Shown piece by piece: positions 1 to 11,213 of a stretch of DNA of 64,000 nt. The notes beneath the pieces were generated by a model. The model was not told where the DNA came from. It did not search any database and saw nothing but the letters and a program-made list of their open reading frames with translations. The first letter of the stretch is position 1. Every line of letters begins with the position of its first letter. This stretch comes from Tomocerus qinae. Its lineage: Eukaryota; Arthropoda; Collembola; Entomobryomorpha; Tomoceridae. The position numbers and the translations under genes are program-made. The stretch spans positions 84,010,001-84,074,000 of the forward strand of contig CM034546.1 in NCBI GenBank assembly GCA_020055645.1. Direction: 5' to 3'.

Positions 1-56
1 TGTTTTAGTTAGACGGTCCACAGCAAGAAGCCCACAATGATTTCTGGTTTTTCTCG

Positions 57-611
57 TTAATATTCGGGTTTGTATCCAAAATTGGTCCACTTGTAATAAG
101 TATGTGGCGTTATAAAAGGGATCACAACTTTGGTCCAATCCTTCGGCGTTTTTCCATCAGTATCAACTGTTTGGACAGTGAAAGACGACACTGGTAGGAC
201 CTGGAATATAATAATAATATGCCAAAAAAGAAAATGAGCTAGGAATACGTTTTGAGAAATTACTTGGACAATTAGAAATTACAATAACGGCAATATACTT
301 ACTTTTACATTGATTGGACTTTTATTTTGAAACATCTTACTCTTAGTTCCACGGGAATATCCATAAGAATCAACAATGCTTATCACATTTTTACAAAGTT
401 CCTCACTTTGCAATTTTGAAACAGTTTCATAAGCATATTTTTTCGCTCTGTCAATCCTATCTCCACAGTTCAAAAAGACTTTCTGCCAATCCAACCGACT
501 AAGTAAAATAGAAGGGTTACTAGAACCTTCATTTACCCCACTGCCAAAATTCGATTTGGGGAATTTTATTAAAGCAATTTTAATATACTCAATTGTTACA
601 TGACGAGGCAT
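57..611 (-). CDS. Small spliced gene of unknown function, two coding exons
   Basis: The coding sequence is 611-303 joined to 200-57, 150 residues plus stop. The intron (302-201, 102 bp) begins GTAAGTATA and ends in a pyrimidine-rich stretch closed by TTCCAG. It is phase 0, and the frame stays open across the join until TAA at 59-57. Without splicing the first exon would run only 11 codons into the intron. The product is mildly basic, has no signal peptide or membrane segment, and ends in an aromatic-rich tail (THTYYKWTNFGYKPEY-like). I do not recognise the family. A probable non-coding first exon lies upstream at 1401-1700. It is the only locus here that looks like an ordinary host gene unconnected with a transposon. 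That the join is used is inferred from splice signals and frame continuity. Confidence 0.6.
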
Positions 612-1400
612 GGTAATGATAAAATTAGCACTTCAGGGTTCAAAAGAAAATCAAAAGAAATGTATTTTATTATAATCTGAAATAATGGCACAGGGACAAT
701 CGGAAGGGCGAGATACCACAAAACAATTAAGCCCCAGCTACCCCGAGAACAATGGAAGCCACTTTAAACTCTACCACAATGTATCGCATAAAATAGTAAT
801 GTTAATAATTTTTTTGAAAAACGAAAATTTTTAAAACCGGTTTTTAAAAAAAGTGCTTGGACTGCCAAGAACCGAATTAAATGCATCAAATACTACGGAA
901 AATAGCCAACTATCTTAATCGGTTTTCGTTCTTGGCAATCTGAGCACAATTCAGTAAACGAAATTTTAAAAAATTAAAACATTTAGCAAAATAAGGGACT
1001 GTATATTGACAATGTTGTACACTTTAGGGAGGAGGGAGAAGATGACTAAAACTATGAGTCAATGTATGTATTGGGGGTATAAGACTAAAATATTGTAAGA
1101 TTGTAAATAGCCGGGATGCGATCGTTTATGCCCCAAATTAGATGCCCTGAGTAGATGCACCTGAGTCTCCGTAATTCTCCGATAGAGATGACAGATGACT
1201 ATCTACTATTCATACATAATATACGATATTAGTATAAGTTCAATCAACACATTTAATAGAGTCCACACAATCAATCACATCATATAATATCAGCAATATT
1301 ACGTTTAGGTACATAAATGTGAGCCCCCCCCAAATCAAAGTAATAATAATAATATGGACCAAATCATAATGGATAGAATTAATTAACATATAGTACTTAC
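612..1400 (-). other. Probable first intron and 5' leader of the gene at 57-611
   Basis: There is no ORF of note. Read on the minus strand it begins with a strong donor (GTAAGTACT from 1400 down). Near its far end it has two acceptor-like sites, TTATTTCAG near 682 and a CT-rich run ending CTGAAG near 625, just ahead of the ATG at 611. It is AT-rich with no repeat I can recognise. Confidence 0.35.
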
Positions 1401-1700
1401 GCTACCGAAACCAAAAATAACGTCGACAGAAGGTCAGATCAAAGAAGGCGAGAGAGTAGCTACGGCGTCGTCATTGCAGTCGTCGTCAGTCAATTCCTCT
1501 TCAGGAGTAAAGGGCAGGAGAACACGACAAGTGAGCGACCAGACTTCTCAGAGCAGAATAATCGCGTTTGCGAAGCTCACGTCGTATTAAAGGAAAATGA
1601 AGGAGCAGGAAGGAGAAGACGGAATGGACGGACTGACGCAGACGCAACAGCTATACTCTCAACCTCCGTACATTCAATTCTCTACACACAGCCTACTACT
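1401..1700 (-). other. Putative 5' UTR exon of the gene at 57-611
   Basis: On the minus strand this is a CT-rich, CpG-containing stretch, unlike its AT-rich surroundings. It ends at 1401 directly before GTAAGTACT, a near-consensus splice donor. It holds no long ORF, which suits a non-coding leader exon. The transcription start is not visible, so the upper limit is approximate. Confidence 0.35.
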
Positions 1701-1796
1701 ACTAATACAAATACTCCCTATATACTTTCAATATGAGGAGACTTAATGGAGAGCAGCAATATAAAGTACATTCGTATATATATGTATGTATATGCT

Positions 1797-2400
1797 AATA
1801 TCCATATATGCCTAACATATGGCCATATATGCCTAAGATATAGCCATATATGCCTAACATATGGCCATATATGCCTAAGATATAGCCATATATGCCTAAC
1901 ATATGGCCATATATGCCTAAGATATAGCCATATATGCCTAACATATGGCCATATATGCCTAAGATATAGCCATATATGCCTAACATATGGCCATATATGC
2001 CTAAGATATAGCCATATATGCCTAAGATATAGCCATATATGCCTAAGATATAGCCATATATGCCTAAGATATAGCCATATATGCCTAAGATATAGCCATA
2101 TATGCCTAAGATATAGCCATATATGCCTAAGATATAGCCATATATGCCTAAGATATAGCCATATATGCCTAAGATATAGCCATATATGCCTAAGATATAG
2201 CCATATATGCCTAAAATATATATATGCCTAAGATATAGCCATATATGCCTAAGATATAGCCATATATGCCTAAAATATATATATGCCTAAGATATAGCCA
2301 TATATGCCTAAGATATATATATGCCTTATATATAGCAATATATACTGAATATGTAGCCATATATACTGAATATGTAGCCATATATATGAATATAGGCTAT
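1797..2400. repeat. 21-bp minisatellite with two alternating unit variants
   Basis: The unit is 21 bp, approximately GCCATATATGCCTAAGATAT plus A. The first ten units alternate strictly between a variant containing TAACATATG and one containing TAAGATATA, giving a 42-bp higher-order repeat five times. After that the TAAGATATA variant runs alone for about nine units. The array then decays through shortened units (2214-2330) into TATACTGAATATGTAGCC-type units (2330-2390). Because 21 is a multiple of three, both strands show long repetitive open frames; I do not regard these as genes. Confidence 0.95.
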
Positions 2401-2441
2401 CGCCTGCCATCAAATCCGCGCACAGAATTCCATGCCAATAA

Positions 2442-4440
2442 TTATGTGATTAACTTTAAGTCATTTTCAGCCAGTCGAGAAAAATCTACTACAGAATCTT
2501 TAGACGGCTTCTCCCAGCACACAGCCTTACGTTCTAGTGGTTCAACTTCCTGTTCCAATTGATTCTCCGGCTCAAGACGGGCAAGGGCTGCATACGCCAT
2601 TTTAGCATGACTCTCGTCATCTTCAAACAGAAGAGGGACATAAGCATTTAAAAACGAGCATATGATGAGAAATAGAGTTCCAAGTTTTGGCAAATAGGAA
2701 TTTTCAATTTTTGATCTAATCATTTTAAATCTTTTAGCGTGTCCATTCTTCGCTTCAACTTCCCAGCTCTGCAGTGGTGAATTGTTTTTGAATAGCATTC
2801 AGAAAATGTTGCATACCCTTGTTACTCCCAATCTCCTATGCAATCCCTAAAACCTCGATCAACAATGACAACATCATTTGGACGAATAAATTAAATCCGT
2901 TTTAAGAAGCATGGCTTTCATTATCGAGGCATCATTGTTCCCACTATTAGAAAAAAAATCCTTTAGCCTCTAAAATGTAGCCGTCAAGATAAGCAAGCAT
3001 CATATGTTTCACTAAGTTGGAGCTCTTGTGCATGCAATATGTCATTTTCTGTAGTTTAAAATCACTTGGTTTTTAATGTTAAGATAAATACCGTAAGACA
3101 TTTAGAAGATAAGAAACTTTTTCCCCGGTCTTTAATAAATGATTTTTGGTGGCTAAAATCTGTTTAGTTGCGTCATCGGTAAATAAACCATTTTCAATAT
3201 GAGAAGGGCAGCATCGATTGGAAATGTCGATTAAAATTTCATCTTTGTACCAATCAGTGAACAAAATACCATTTACCACTTACCAGTGGTAAGTGGTTTT
3301 TAATGGTATTTAACGTTAAATACCACTACCTAAAAAGTAGTGGTAAGTGGTATAAATGGTAAAAATGGTAAAAAATAGTTTCATTTAAATTTTGTGTTGG
3401 AATTTTGAATAAAATTCGGTGCCAAAGTATGAAATAGCTTAGCAGATGATCTTTGATCTTTGTTGTCACAAATTGATAAGTGTTCATCAATCAGAGTAGG
3501 TTTCAACCAATGGGGGCGCTAACAACTCTTGCCGATTGAAAAATTAGTTGCAATTAAATTAGCATCAATTATAAATGGGCGATACCAAATAAAATCTTCC
3601 TTTCTTCATTTTTTTGATACTTTTGGTGTACAATATTATTAATTTAATTTATTAAGGGGCTAATTTGAAATATTTCATAGAAAATAAAGTTTTAAAACTT
3701 ATATTTTAGGAAGTCTAGTGTATCTGTATTCAGCTGTCTAATCAATCGCTAAAATTTACCATTTTTACCATTAAATGCATTTTTACCATTAAGTGCATTT
3801 TTACCACTGTGATGGTAAAAAAGGCTAAAAAGTGGTAAATTTTGTACACTGGTACCAATAGTTCACTATTGCTGACTTTGGTATCCACTTTCTTCCTTCA
3901 TTACTTTTACTTTTGCAAATGAAACAATTGCTCTCAGTGGATATGCAAGATTTGACGTCTATTCTCACGGTTCACTTCGCCATATTGAAGATTGAGCTAC
4001 TGTTAATTGATTGCTGTGAAGTAAAAGTTTGCGAAGCAAGATTTGAAAGTTGACTGTCAGTATTGTTCGATCGAGTTTCAGACAAAGATGTATCGACTCT
4101 AGATTGGCTGTCCTCCATTACTTCAGCAACTGGTTCTTCAATTTCCATTGATTCTTCAATATTCTACCAGTTTTCTAATGGAACTGGGATGCAGTTAGCT
4201 TAATTGAACATGAGAGCTTCGTGACATGTAGAACAGACGTATCTTTGCTTATCATATACGCGACCAATGGATTCATCGTAAGCTTTTGCTTTTATCCATG
4301 TAGCAGGAGCCTTCAGCTTTCGTTTCTTTACTGCTGATGTAAAGCTGATGATCAGTAGCTATCAAAGGAAAGTCCTTCCAGTGACAACCTTAAGAGCTTT
4401 ACTGCAACTTGTACTTGCCGTGATTACATTTTACATTTTC
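2442..4440 (-). pseudogene. Degenerate DDE transposase gene (DDE_Tnp_4 type, ISL2EU-like)
   Basis: Three minus-strand pieces belong together. 4440-3860 encodes a CxxC-containing N-terminal part (KAPATWIKAKAYD, then YVCSTCHEAL), with in-frame stops after it. 3240-2830 encodes, with frameshifts, a stretch reading YLDGYILEAKGFF, then NNDASIM, then DVVIVDRGFRDC, the pattern around the second catalytic aspartate of DDE_Tnp_4 transposases. 2798-2442 encodes the tail with NGHAKRFKMIRS and LIICSFLNAYVPLLF, matching the family's HxxxKRWKIL and RIVCALxNAYRPPL motifs. A hAT MITE (3255-3851) splits the gene. Several stops and frameshifts make it inactive. Family assignment rests on motif recall; the ISL2EU sub-assignment is weaker. 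Confidence 0.65.
3247..3859 (+). mobile_element. hAT-type MITE, 597 bp, with 8-bp target duplication (copy 1)
   Basis: The element spans 3255-3851. It starts CAGTGAACAAAATACCAT and ends GGTAAATTTTGTACACTG, so the termini are inverted repeats. It is flanked by the 8-bp direct repeat GTACCAAT (3247-3254 and 3852-3859). An 8-bp duplication and CAGTG ends are typical of hAT elements. The subterminal regions are dense in GGTAAA/TTTACC words. No coding capacity. It lies inside the decayed DDE transposase gene. A close relative sits at 58648-59238. Confidence 0.9.
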
Positions 4441-4937
4441 AATACGTTTGCATGAACATGAATAATGTACTCTAAACAATGCCACAAACATAGCAACCAA
4501 TTAATGTGGAACATTTAGCTTACCTTTTATATAAGATGTTTTAAGTAAGTCACTTAAGTGCTTGTTTTTATATAAAAGTTTCAATTTTTTGATTTGAAAA
4601 TTACATATCTCAAAATCTAGAGAAATACCACCTCTGGGATTGAAAAACTATGCTATTCTATTGTAAAACTATATGCTACCCAATTTTTAGATCTTAAGTT
4701 TAGTGTGATCATTACTAAACATGGATTTAATAATAAAATGCATGAATTCAGGGCTGTTTGGACGTTAAACTACCTTATTTGGAGTTGAATATTGAGCTAA
4801 CTAGAAAGGTACTACCCGAGATATTTGATCCAATGAAATTGGTATGTACTCTATTGTTATACCAGTGAGTTTCAGAACTCTAAGTTAGTGTGAAGTTTGA
4901 AAAAAATCCCAACCCAAGTTATGGAATAAGCGATCTC
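4441..4937. other. Non-coding stretch, nothing recognised
   Basis: AT-rich sequence between the N-terminal end of the DDE transposase remnant and the next MITE. No ORF, repeat or RNA gene that I can support. The first tens of bases may still belong to the decayed transposase gene. Confidence 0.3.
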
Positions 4938-6176
4938 CAACTTTACCACTTTTTAGGCTTTATTGCCATCACAGTGGTAAAAATCCACTTAATGGTATAA
5001 TTGCATTTAATGGTAAAAATGGTAAATATTTGCGATTGATTAGACAGCTTAGTAGAGATATTAGACTTCCTTAAACTATCAAATTAATCAAGTAAATATT
5101 ACTAAAACTAAGATTACATTTGGTATCGTCAAATTAAAATTGATTTAAAGGCAATTTAAATGCAAATAATTTCTCAATCGGCAAATAAGGGCTATTAATG
5201 CCCACATTGGTTGAATTTGATGAAAACTTATCAATCAGTAACAACAACCATCAGCTGCTAAGCTATTTCATACTTTGGTACCAAATCTTATTAAAAATCA
5301 AACCATGAAATTTAAACGAAACAATTTTTAACAGTTTTTACCATTCTTACGACTACTTTTTAGGTGGTGGTATTGTAATGATATGGGGAACTAAATTGTG
5401 CCTCCCATCGCCAACATATGGTGTATTATTATTTTGATAGTCCTTAGTTTGGCGCTGGAAGACACATTACAACTGCTCGCCTCGTTGGTATTTCCCAACG
5501 AGACGGTCAGAACGTGTTTGACGGTGGTTGGACTTGGTCGTGTGTGATTGTCACTCTCTTGGCTTGACGGTGTGAATTCCCATTTGCTCTGGACTGGACA
5601 ACGGTGGATTTCCCTGGACTGACTACTTGTGCCAAAGTGTCATTGGACACCGACGTGACGACGACCAGAGCGACTACTGGAATCGAAGGCTCTCCCCGAT
5701 TGTAATTAGTGTTTCCGCATGCTGGTAAGATCTTTCCAATTCTCTATTCGCACAGTTTGATTGATTGTGTCTTAGTAATTTATTTATGTAATAATCTTTG
5801 ATGTCATTCTATACCAGCAAATAAATATGTACACTATGTAAAACTACTCCTGTCTGTGTAGCGTTTGCATGTGTCATGTTATTTGCCATAACAGTTGCCA
5901 AACAAAATCCAATCATGTTTCATATAAATTAAAATTCAACTAGAACTTGTAATCTTAGGATATTCATTTTCCTACAACTTAAATTAAACCTCACGTAAAC
6001 TAAACCTTTGACTTAAAGTACCTAGTGATTACTATTTAATAAAATAGCTTTCCTATTTACGTGTGATAGTATTTAACGTTAAATAAGTAAAGTGAAGTGG
6101 TAAAGTAAATATTATTATATTATAATTATATCCACTTTACTAATAAGTAAAGTGGTAAATGGTATTTTGTACACTA
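4938..6176 (-). mobile_element. Old, inverted, interrupted copy of the same hAT MITE family
   Basis: Read on the minus strand, 6176-6068 and 5373-4938 follow the order of the MITE at 3255-3851. Shared landmarks include the TACACAAAATACC-type end, the TTTAACGTTAAATA core, the CCATGG-poor middle with ATCAATCAG, and GGTAAA-rich ends. Divergence is clearly higher than between the other two copies. About 690 bp of unrelated sequence (roughly 5374-6066) interrupts it. The outer CAGTG of one end is lost, so no target duplication can be read. Confidence 0.7.
5374..6066. mobile_element. Unidentified insertion inside the old MITE copy
   Basis: This segment separates two parts of the MITE that are adjacent in the other copies. 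It is more GC-rich than its surroundings between 5450 and 5720, has no ORF over 60 codons, and carries a polyadenylation-like AATAAA near 5820. A solo LTR is possible (TGT near 5398, ACA near 5892), but I see no matching target duplication. Confidence 0.35.
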
Positions 6177-6702
6177 GTTTAAAATAATGCAACCACCCTC
6201 AAGCAAAACATAAAAAGTCACGGGAAAGGGTTTTATCTCCAGTGTGTATTCTTAAGACAAATCAATCATCCCGTACTTAAAAAGTTAAATTAGTTATGTC
6301 ATATGTGACTTGTTCAACGTTAAATCTGATGGTAGGTATTGCGGTAAAGACTTCCCCTAGTAACTTGTGGTCTATATAGAATAGCTTTTTTTTCTAGTCC
6401 ATCCAATCCTAAAATCAATATTCTCATTGGCTGAATTTAGGCAGCGGGATTTCGTTTCCTCCGTTTCCTCCAAACTAGTTTCCTCCAAAATGCCACATGA
6501 CCTATTATCCTATCACATTGCCTCCCGTTACTATTTTTGCCTCTTTTCTGATAACCTAATAAAATAAACAGAGTAACATGTTTATTTTTTGCAAGGCAAT
6601 GCAATGTGTATAAGGCGTGTAACGAATGTTCAGGGCCGCCCCGAGGCATGGGCAAGCAGGGCAGCCGCCCAGGGCGGCAAATGTTTGGGGGCGGTAAAAT
6701 AC

Positions 6703-8058
6703 TAAGTATCCAGGCACGTATCCAGAAGGGGGACGCAGCGCCCCCCTAAATCTGAGAAAAAGAGTTTTTTTCAAAAAAGGCCAAAAATTGCAAAATTTTT
6801 TCGCGCTTCGCGCGAATATGTCTTGTTTTAGCTCGCCTGAATAAGGCAGCTTATAGAATCGCACAGTCTGTCCGTACGTCCGTCCGTACGTCCGTACGTC
6901 CGTCCGTCCCCACGATAACTTTCGAAGGCAATGATGGATCTTGACCAAACTTGACAAAAACAATGCCTATGGACCACTGACGATCCCTATTGATTTTGGG
7001 GCTAATCGGTCCATTGGTTGCTGAGATACCGCGCGCTCACTTTGTCTTCATTTTGATAGTCAAAGTGAAAAATGGGCATTAAAAAGTTCAATTGCGTTTC
7101 CTATAAATTGTTAGAATGATGGTATAAAATATTTCACTCCGCTTCTACCAAATTTATTTTGAATTTATGATTCATCGATTTTGATTTTCTATTGATTTTG
7201 ATTTCTATTCATATTTAATGTTGATTTTCATAGTCAAAATTATTCAATTTTGAATTTATGTTGATTTTTATAGTCAACAATTATCAATTTTGAATTTGTG
7301 TTTATTTTCATAGTCAACATTAATCAATTTTAGCTCGCCTGAATAAGGCAGCTTATAGAATCGCACAGTCTGTCCGTCCGTACCCACGATAACTTTCGAA
7401 TGCAATGACGGATATTAATTAAACTTGGCAAAAACCATACCTATGGACTGGTGACGACCTCTATTGATTTTCGGGCAAATCGGTCCATTGGTTACTGAGA
7501 TGCCGTGCGCTCACTTTGTCTTCATTTTGATAGTCAAAGTGAAAAATGGGCATTAAAAAGTTAAATTGCGTTTCCTATAAATTGTTAGAATGATGGTATA
7601 AAATATTTCACTCCGCTTCTACCAAATTTATTTTGAATTTATGATTCATCGATTTTGATTTTCTATTGATTTTGATAGTAAAGATTAATCAAATTTGATT
7701 TTCTGTTGATTTTGATATTCAACATTAATCAATTTTCATTTTCTGTTGATTTTCATAGTCAACAATTATCTATTTTGATTTTCTGTTGATTTTTCAAATG
7801 ATATAGTTTCGTTTCCTTATAATATCAATGTCTGAATTTTTAATACGTCGTAGCTACATATATAAAGACTCAATTCTGAAAGCTTGATCAAAATCCGTAC
7901 GTTCGGTTTTGTGTTACGTGCGACTTTTCGTCTACCAAACTGTGTACACGGTAACCTTTACTCAGGCGAGCTTCTGTTACGGCTTGCTGTAGGTTTTTGA
8001 CATTAGTTTTGGTTGCGCCCCCCCTGACCAAATTTCTGGATATACGCCTGTAAGTATT
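6703..8058. mobile_element. hAT-type element (1.34 kb), third nesting level
   Basis: The ends are CAGGCACGTATCCAGAA at 6711 and TTCTGGATATACGCCTG ending at 8050. The flanks are TAAGTATC (6703-6710) and TAAGTATT (8051-8058), an 8-bp duplication with one mismatch. G-rich and C-rich runs follow both ends. Non-coding. Confidence 0.75.
6829..7976. repeat. Internal tandem duplication bounded by inverted AGCTCGCCTGA ends
   Basis: The sequence starting AGCTCGCCTGAATAAGGC occurs at about 6831 and again at about 7331. Each copy is followed by the same 450-500 bp (GTCCGT tracts, CACGATAACTTTCGAA, TCGGTCCATTGGTT, then ATTGATTTT/ATAGTCAA strings). An inverted TCAGGCGAGCT closes the region near 7972. This is a fourth layer inside the nested hAT elements. 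The first copy has an expanded GTCC/GTAC tract. Confidence 0.75.
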
Positions 8059-8507
8059 CATTACATTTACGCTGTTTGGAAGATGGAAGAATCACTATAT
8101 AATAAAAATATTTGTAGAAATGGAGTCATTCATCCTTGTCTTATTCCTTGTCCACAATTTGATAGTTATCGCAAATCCAAATGAAGTGATGGTCTTAGGT
8201 CTTAGGGGGCAAAAGTATGACATAACTCCATATGGACTTGTCATTGCCATTGCATTTATAATTCAAGGGCTTAAATATACTAGAGTTTACCGGTTAAAAT
8301 TAATTACCAAATCATTATTTGACATTAATAATGGCATTAATAAAATGGACTTTAAAATGTATCTCTAAGGCGGCATTTTTTATTTTGCCCGGGGTGACAA
8401 AGACCCTCGGGGCGGCCCTGCGAATGTTAAGGTTTTTTATTAAGTTTTGAGGAAACGGGATTTGAGAAAACAGAGGAATCGAGATCCTGCTGCCTAAATT
8501 CAGACAT

Positions 8508-9044
8508 TTTGATTTCCCGAACCCCAGCAGTCCCTTTAAATGAAACGAGGCCACTTAAATCCAAAGTAAACATTTATCAAGTACAATCGACAAGGCTTTT
8601 AGAAAATAGTCTATTCGTCCATACCAAGAAGTAACTGGGTCAATAAAAAAAAGTACGAAAGTCAATAGATCGAGTACAAAGGGCAATACTTAGAATGATT
8701 TTTATTTAGTCAATATTAAATCATAATTATAATAATATGTGGCTTATTGTCAAATTATGTTGGCAAACAGGCGTATACGAGGACTAAATTCTTTTGTCAT
8801 TTTTCCTCTGATCGTCCGCTGATAATAATAAAAACGCTAACAAGCACATCTTCGGAACGACATAATTTATTTCAAATCTGATTTATGCGCATGTATTCAG
8901 CTACAGCCAGTTATCATTAGAATTAAAATTGGATGTCCACCTCGTCCACCTGTAAGTGGAAATGATTCGAAAATAGATTTTCAAACAAACACTACATGGT
9001 ATTACCAATTTTACGAAAATATGCAAATAACTACCTCACTATAC
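8508..9044. other. Non-coding spacer
   Basis: No ORF, RNA gene or known repeat that I can support between the nested hAT stack and the start of the 255-bp direct repeat. Confidence 0.3.
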
Positions 9045-9299
9045 GTGTTGACAACACAGTCTCGTTCTGCCATCTCAATTGGTTTTTTTGTAGCTCCTTG
9101 AACAATACAGCCTCTTTCTGGTACAACTATGGGCTGTCTACTATCAGGGGGAAAATCAATCATTGCAAAATTGCAATGTGGTCGTTGTTGGTTTTTGTGA
9201 CCAACTGTTTGCTTAGCTTGATAATCTCAATTTGATTTTTTTAATGTTTGTTTATGAGCAGCACCTTTTGCATTTTTGTTCTCGGGATGTCAGCTGTTA
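9045..9299 (+). repeat. Left 255-bp direct repeat flanking the Helentron block
   Basis: From GTGTTGACAACACAG to GATGTCAGCTGTTA this segment matches 44629-44883 base for base as far as I could read, in the same orientation. The Helentron-type sequence starts immediately after it (ACGGGGAGAAAC at 9301). The open frame across it (8996-9235) has no recognisable product. Confidence 0.9.
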
Positions 9300-9300
9300 T

Positions 9301-10464
9301 ACGGGGAGAAACTGCAAAGCAGGCAGCGCATTGCCCGAAGGGCAATGTGTGGTTTCACCACTAGTATGCGATTAGGTACTCGTTCAAATTTTGTCAGCTC
9401 CGATTTCTCGTAAACTAGTAATTTCTGTGAAATAATGCAAGATACCGAAAAGATAAAGCATTCGTCGGTGAGTTGCGATCCAGGTCAACATCAGCTTTCC
9501 GGTGCCAACTTTAGCCGTAGGAACCGGAAGAATGAATTTTGAAATTGTTTGGTCACCAATTTATCTCCTTGGCTACTTAGTGCAATGCATCATAGTCATA
9601 GTCATTGGGTACTGGAAAGACTCATGGAACTAGGAATACACTGTAAAACATTCCATTTCCTAATTCAATCTCCGTAGATACGAAGTACGGAGTGCACTGA
9701 ATTGGCTCATTGGCTGGTATCATCTCAAGTCGGATTTAAATGCATTTATTCCTGTTACGTAGTATTCCCATTCCCAATAATCCCTGTTACATTCACATCT
9801 CAATGCAAATACTGAGTACTGATAACAATTCCAGGGATGGAAAATATATTAGGCTTGAGGGTACTTACAGGGATTGTAACAAATAAACAATGAGGAAAAT
9901 TTCAGGGATGGATAAAAATTACCATTAAGTGCGATTCCAGGTATCGAAAATGTCAAATTATAATGGGCATGCATATCTTCAATGCTCATTACCACTTTAC
10001 TAATACAAACATTTACGCTTTGCTGGCTCGTGTTTTACTAACTACAAGGATACCAACTATTTATGTCCCCCAAGCAGGGGTTTGGGGGCGGCAGCCCCCA
10101 ATAAAAAATAAAATTATTAAATTTATAAAGATAAAATAGCATATTTTAAAATGGATAAATATTTCGGAAATGACAACTTTACTCGAGTACTGTACATTGT
10201 CGTGTGATGCATTGCTGGTATTGTAACCTACATAAATCATTTTAAAATATTCATAATCTGGTTTAAGCTTTTGTAGTTCGTAGTTATATGATAAATTATA
10301 ACCAGATATATCAAGAAAAACAATAAAATAAAAAATATAACAGGGAAAAACCTGGAAAAATATACGGTGAGAATACCAGAAAAACTCGAAAACAAGGCAT
10401 TATTTAGATACCAAGATATAAATTAAACTCGTAAATTTACAATTTCCTTCAAAAACTCTCCCCG
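9301..10464 (+). mobile_element. Non-autonomous Helentron-like element, 1.16 kb (copy A)
   Basis: It starts ACGGGGAGAAACTGCAAAGC, closely followed by the hairpin CATTGCCC-GAA-GGGCAATG. It ends AAAACTCTCCCCGT, so ACGGGGAGA and TCTCCCCGT are short terminal inverted repeats. Near the 3' end it carries CAGGGAAAAACCTG, a second hairpin also present in the 10.8-kb element. Inside is a GC-rich palindromic island (CCCCCAAGCAGGGGTTTGGG, near 10068). Near-identical copies lie at 35717-36881 and, inverted, at 42277-43413. Short inverted ends with subterminal hairpins, and no TC...CTRR ends, fit Helentron/Helitron2 and not canonical Helitrons. Confidence 0.75.
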
Positions 10465-10939
10465 TGCGTTAACGCACTCTGTTCTTGGGCTTCTTATACA
10501 TGTAAATTTTTCAAATCATTTTTATACGGGGAGAAACTGCAAAGCAGGCAGCGCATTGCCCGAAGGGCAATGTGTGGTTTCACCACTAGTATGCGATTAG
10601 GTACTCGTTCAAATTTTGTCAGCTCCGATTTCTCGAAAACTGGTAATTTCTGTGAAATAATGCAAGATACCGAAAAGATAAAGCAGTCGTCGGTGGGTTG
10701 CGATCCAGGTCAACATCAGCTTTCCGGTGCCAACTTTAGCCGTAGGAACCGGAAGAATGAATTTTGAAATTGTTTGGTCACCAATTTATCTCCTTGGCTA
10801 CTTAGTGCAATGCATCATAGTCATAGTCAATTGGGTACTGAATGGAGTGGATGGACTCATGATCATGGAACTAGGAATACACAGTGATACATTCCATTTC
10901 CTAATTCAATCTCCGTAGATACGGAGTGCACTGAATTGG

Positions 10940-11213
10940 CTCATTGATTGGTATGAATAAGAATAAATATTTACTACAAAGTAAAAAGTATAAGTAAAAT
11001 GTCTAGACTTGAAGTAAAAGGTAGAAGCAAAAGCATTTGCTTCAAATCGAAGGAATAAAAGAAAACTTTTACTGTCAAGCAAATCCTTTGAAATTGTAGT
11101 ATTTACTTCTCAATTTTGTACAGAGCAAAAATTGTTATTCATACCAAAGAAACCTTTTACTTCAAAAACTTTAAGTAAAAGCATAAGGTAGACCTTATTC
11201 ATACCACTCATTG
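10940..11213. mobile_element. 260-bp MITE inside the Helentron 5' region
   Basis: The inverted ends TGGTATGAATAAG (about 10949) and CTTATTCATACCA (to about 11205) enclose AAGTAAAAG-rich sequence. CTCATTG is repeated on both flanks (10940-10946, 11207-11213). Copies lacking it (9301-10464) read straight through this point. The same insertion is in the right arm (about 33193-33455), so it predates the inverted duplication. Confidence 0.7.

Larger units (their letters stand above)
6623..8428. mobile_element. hAT-type element (1.79 kb) nested in the outer element
   Basis: The element spans 6631-8420 with 15-bp perfect termini CAGGGCCGCCCCGAG / CTCGGGGCGGCCCTG. It is flanked by CGAATGTT on both sides (6623-6630 and 8421-8428). 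The 8-bp duplication and CAGGG end indicate hAT. It holds a further element (6711-8050) and no transposase gene. A short ORF at 8120-8368 begins with a hydrophobic stretch, but I see no family match. Confidence 0.88.
6431..8507. mobile_element. Outer inverted-repeat element of a nested stack
   Basis: The left end CTGAATTTAGGCAGCGGGAT (6431) is matched in inverted orientation by ATCCTGCTGCCTAAATTCAG ending at 8507, and similarity continues inward (TTCGTTTCCTC / GATTCCTCTG). The interior is almost wholly occupied by later insertions at 6631-8420 and 6711-8050. No clear target duplication, so the superfamily is open. Confidence 0.55.

Noticed and set aside
1746..2231. 161-codon repetitive frame and its minus-strand counterpart
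   Set aside because: It is the 21-bp minisatellite read in frame; both strands are open because the unit is a multiple of three and lacks stops.
5398..5892. Solo LTR inside the old MITE copy
   Set aside because: TGT...ACA can be chosen, but there is no target duplication and no matching LTR in the window.
8120..8368. 82-codon ORF with hydrophobic start resembling a signal peptide
   Set aside because: It lies within a hAT MITE with no promoter, homology or second copy to support it; possible but unsupported.
8996..9235. 79-codon ORF
   Set aside because: It overlaps the 255-bp direct repeat, has no domain or splice context, and the second copy (44629-44883) lacks its start region.
10570..10918. 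Two short ORFs at the Helentron 5' end
   Set aside because: The same sequence in the other non-autonomous copies has shifts and stops; no sign of coding.
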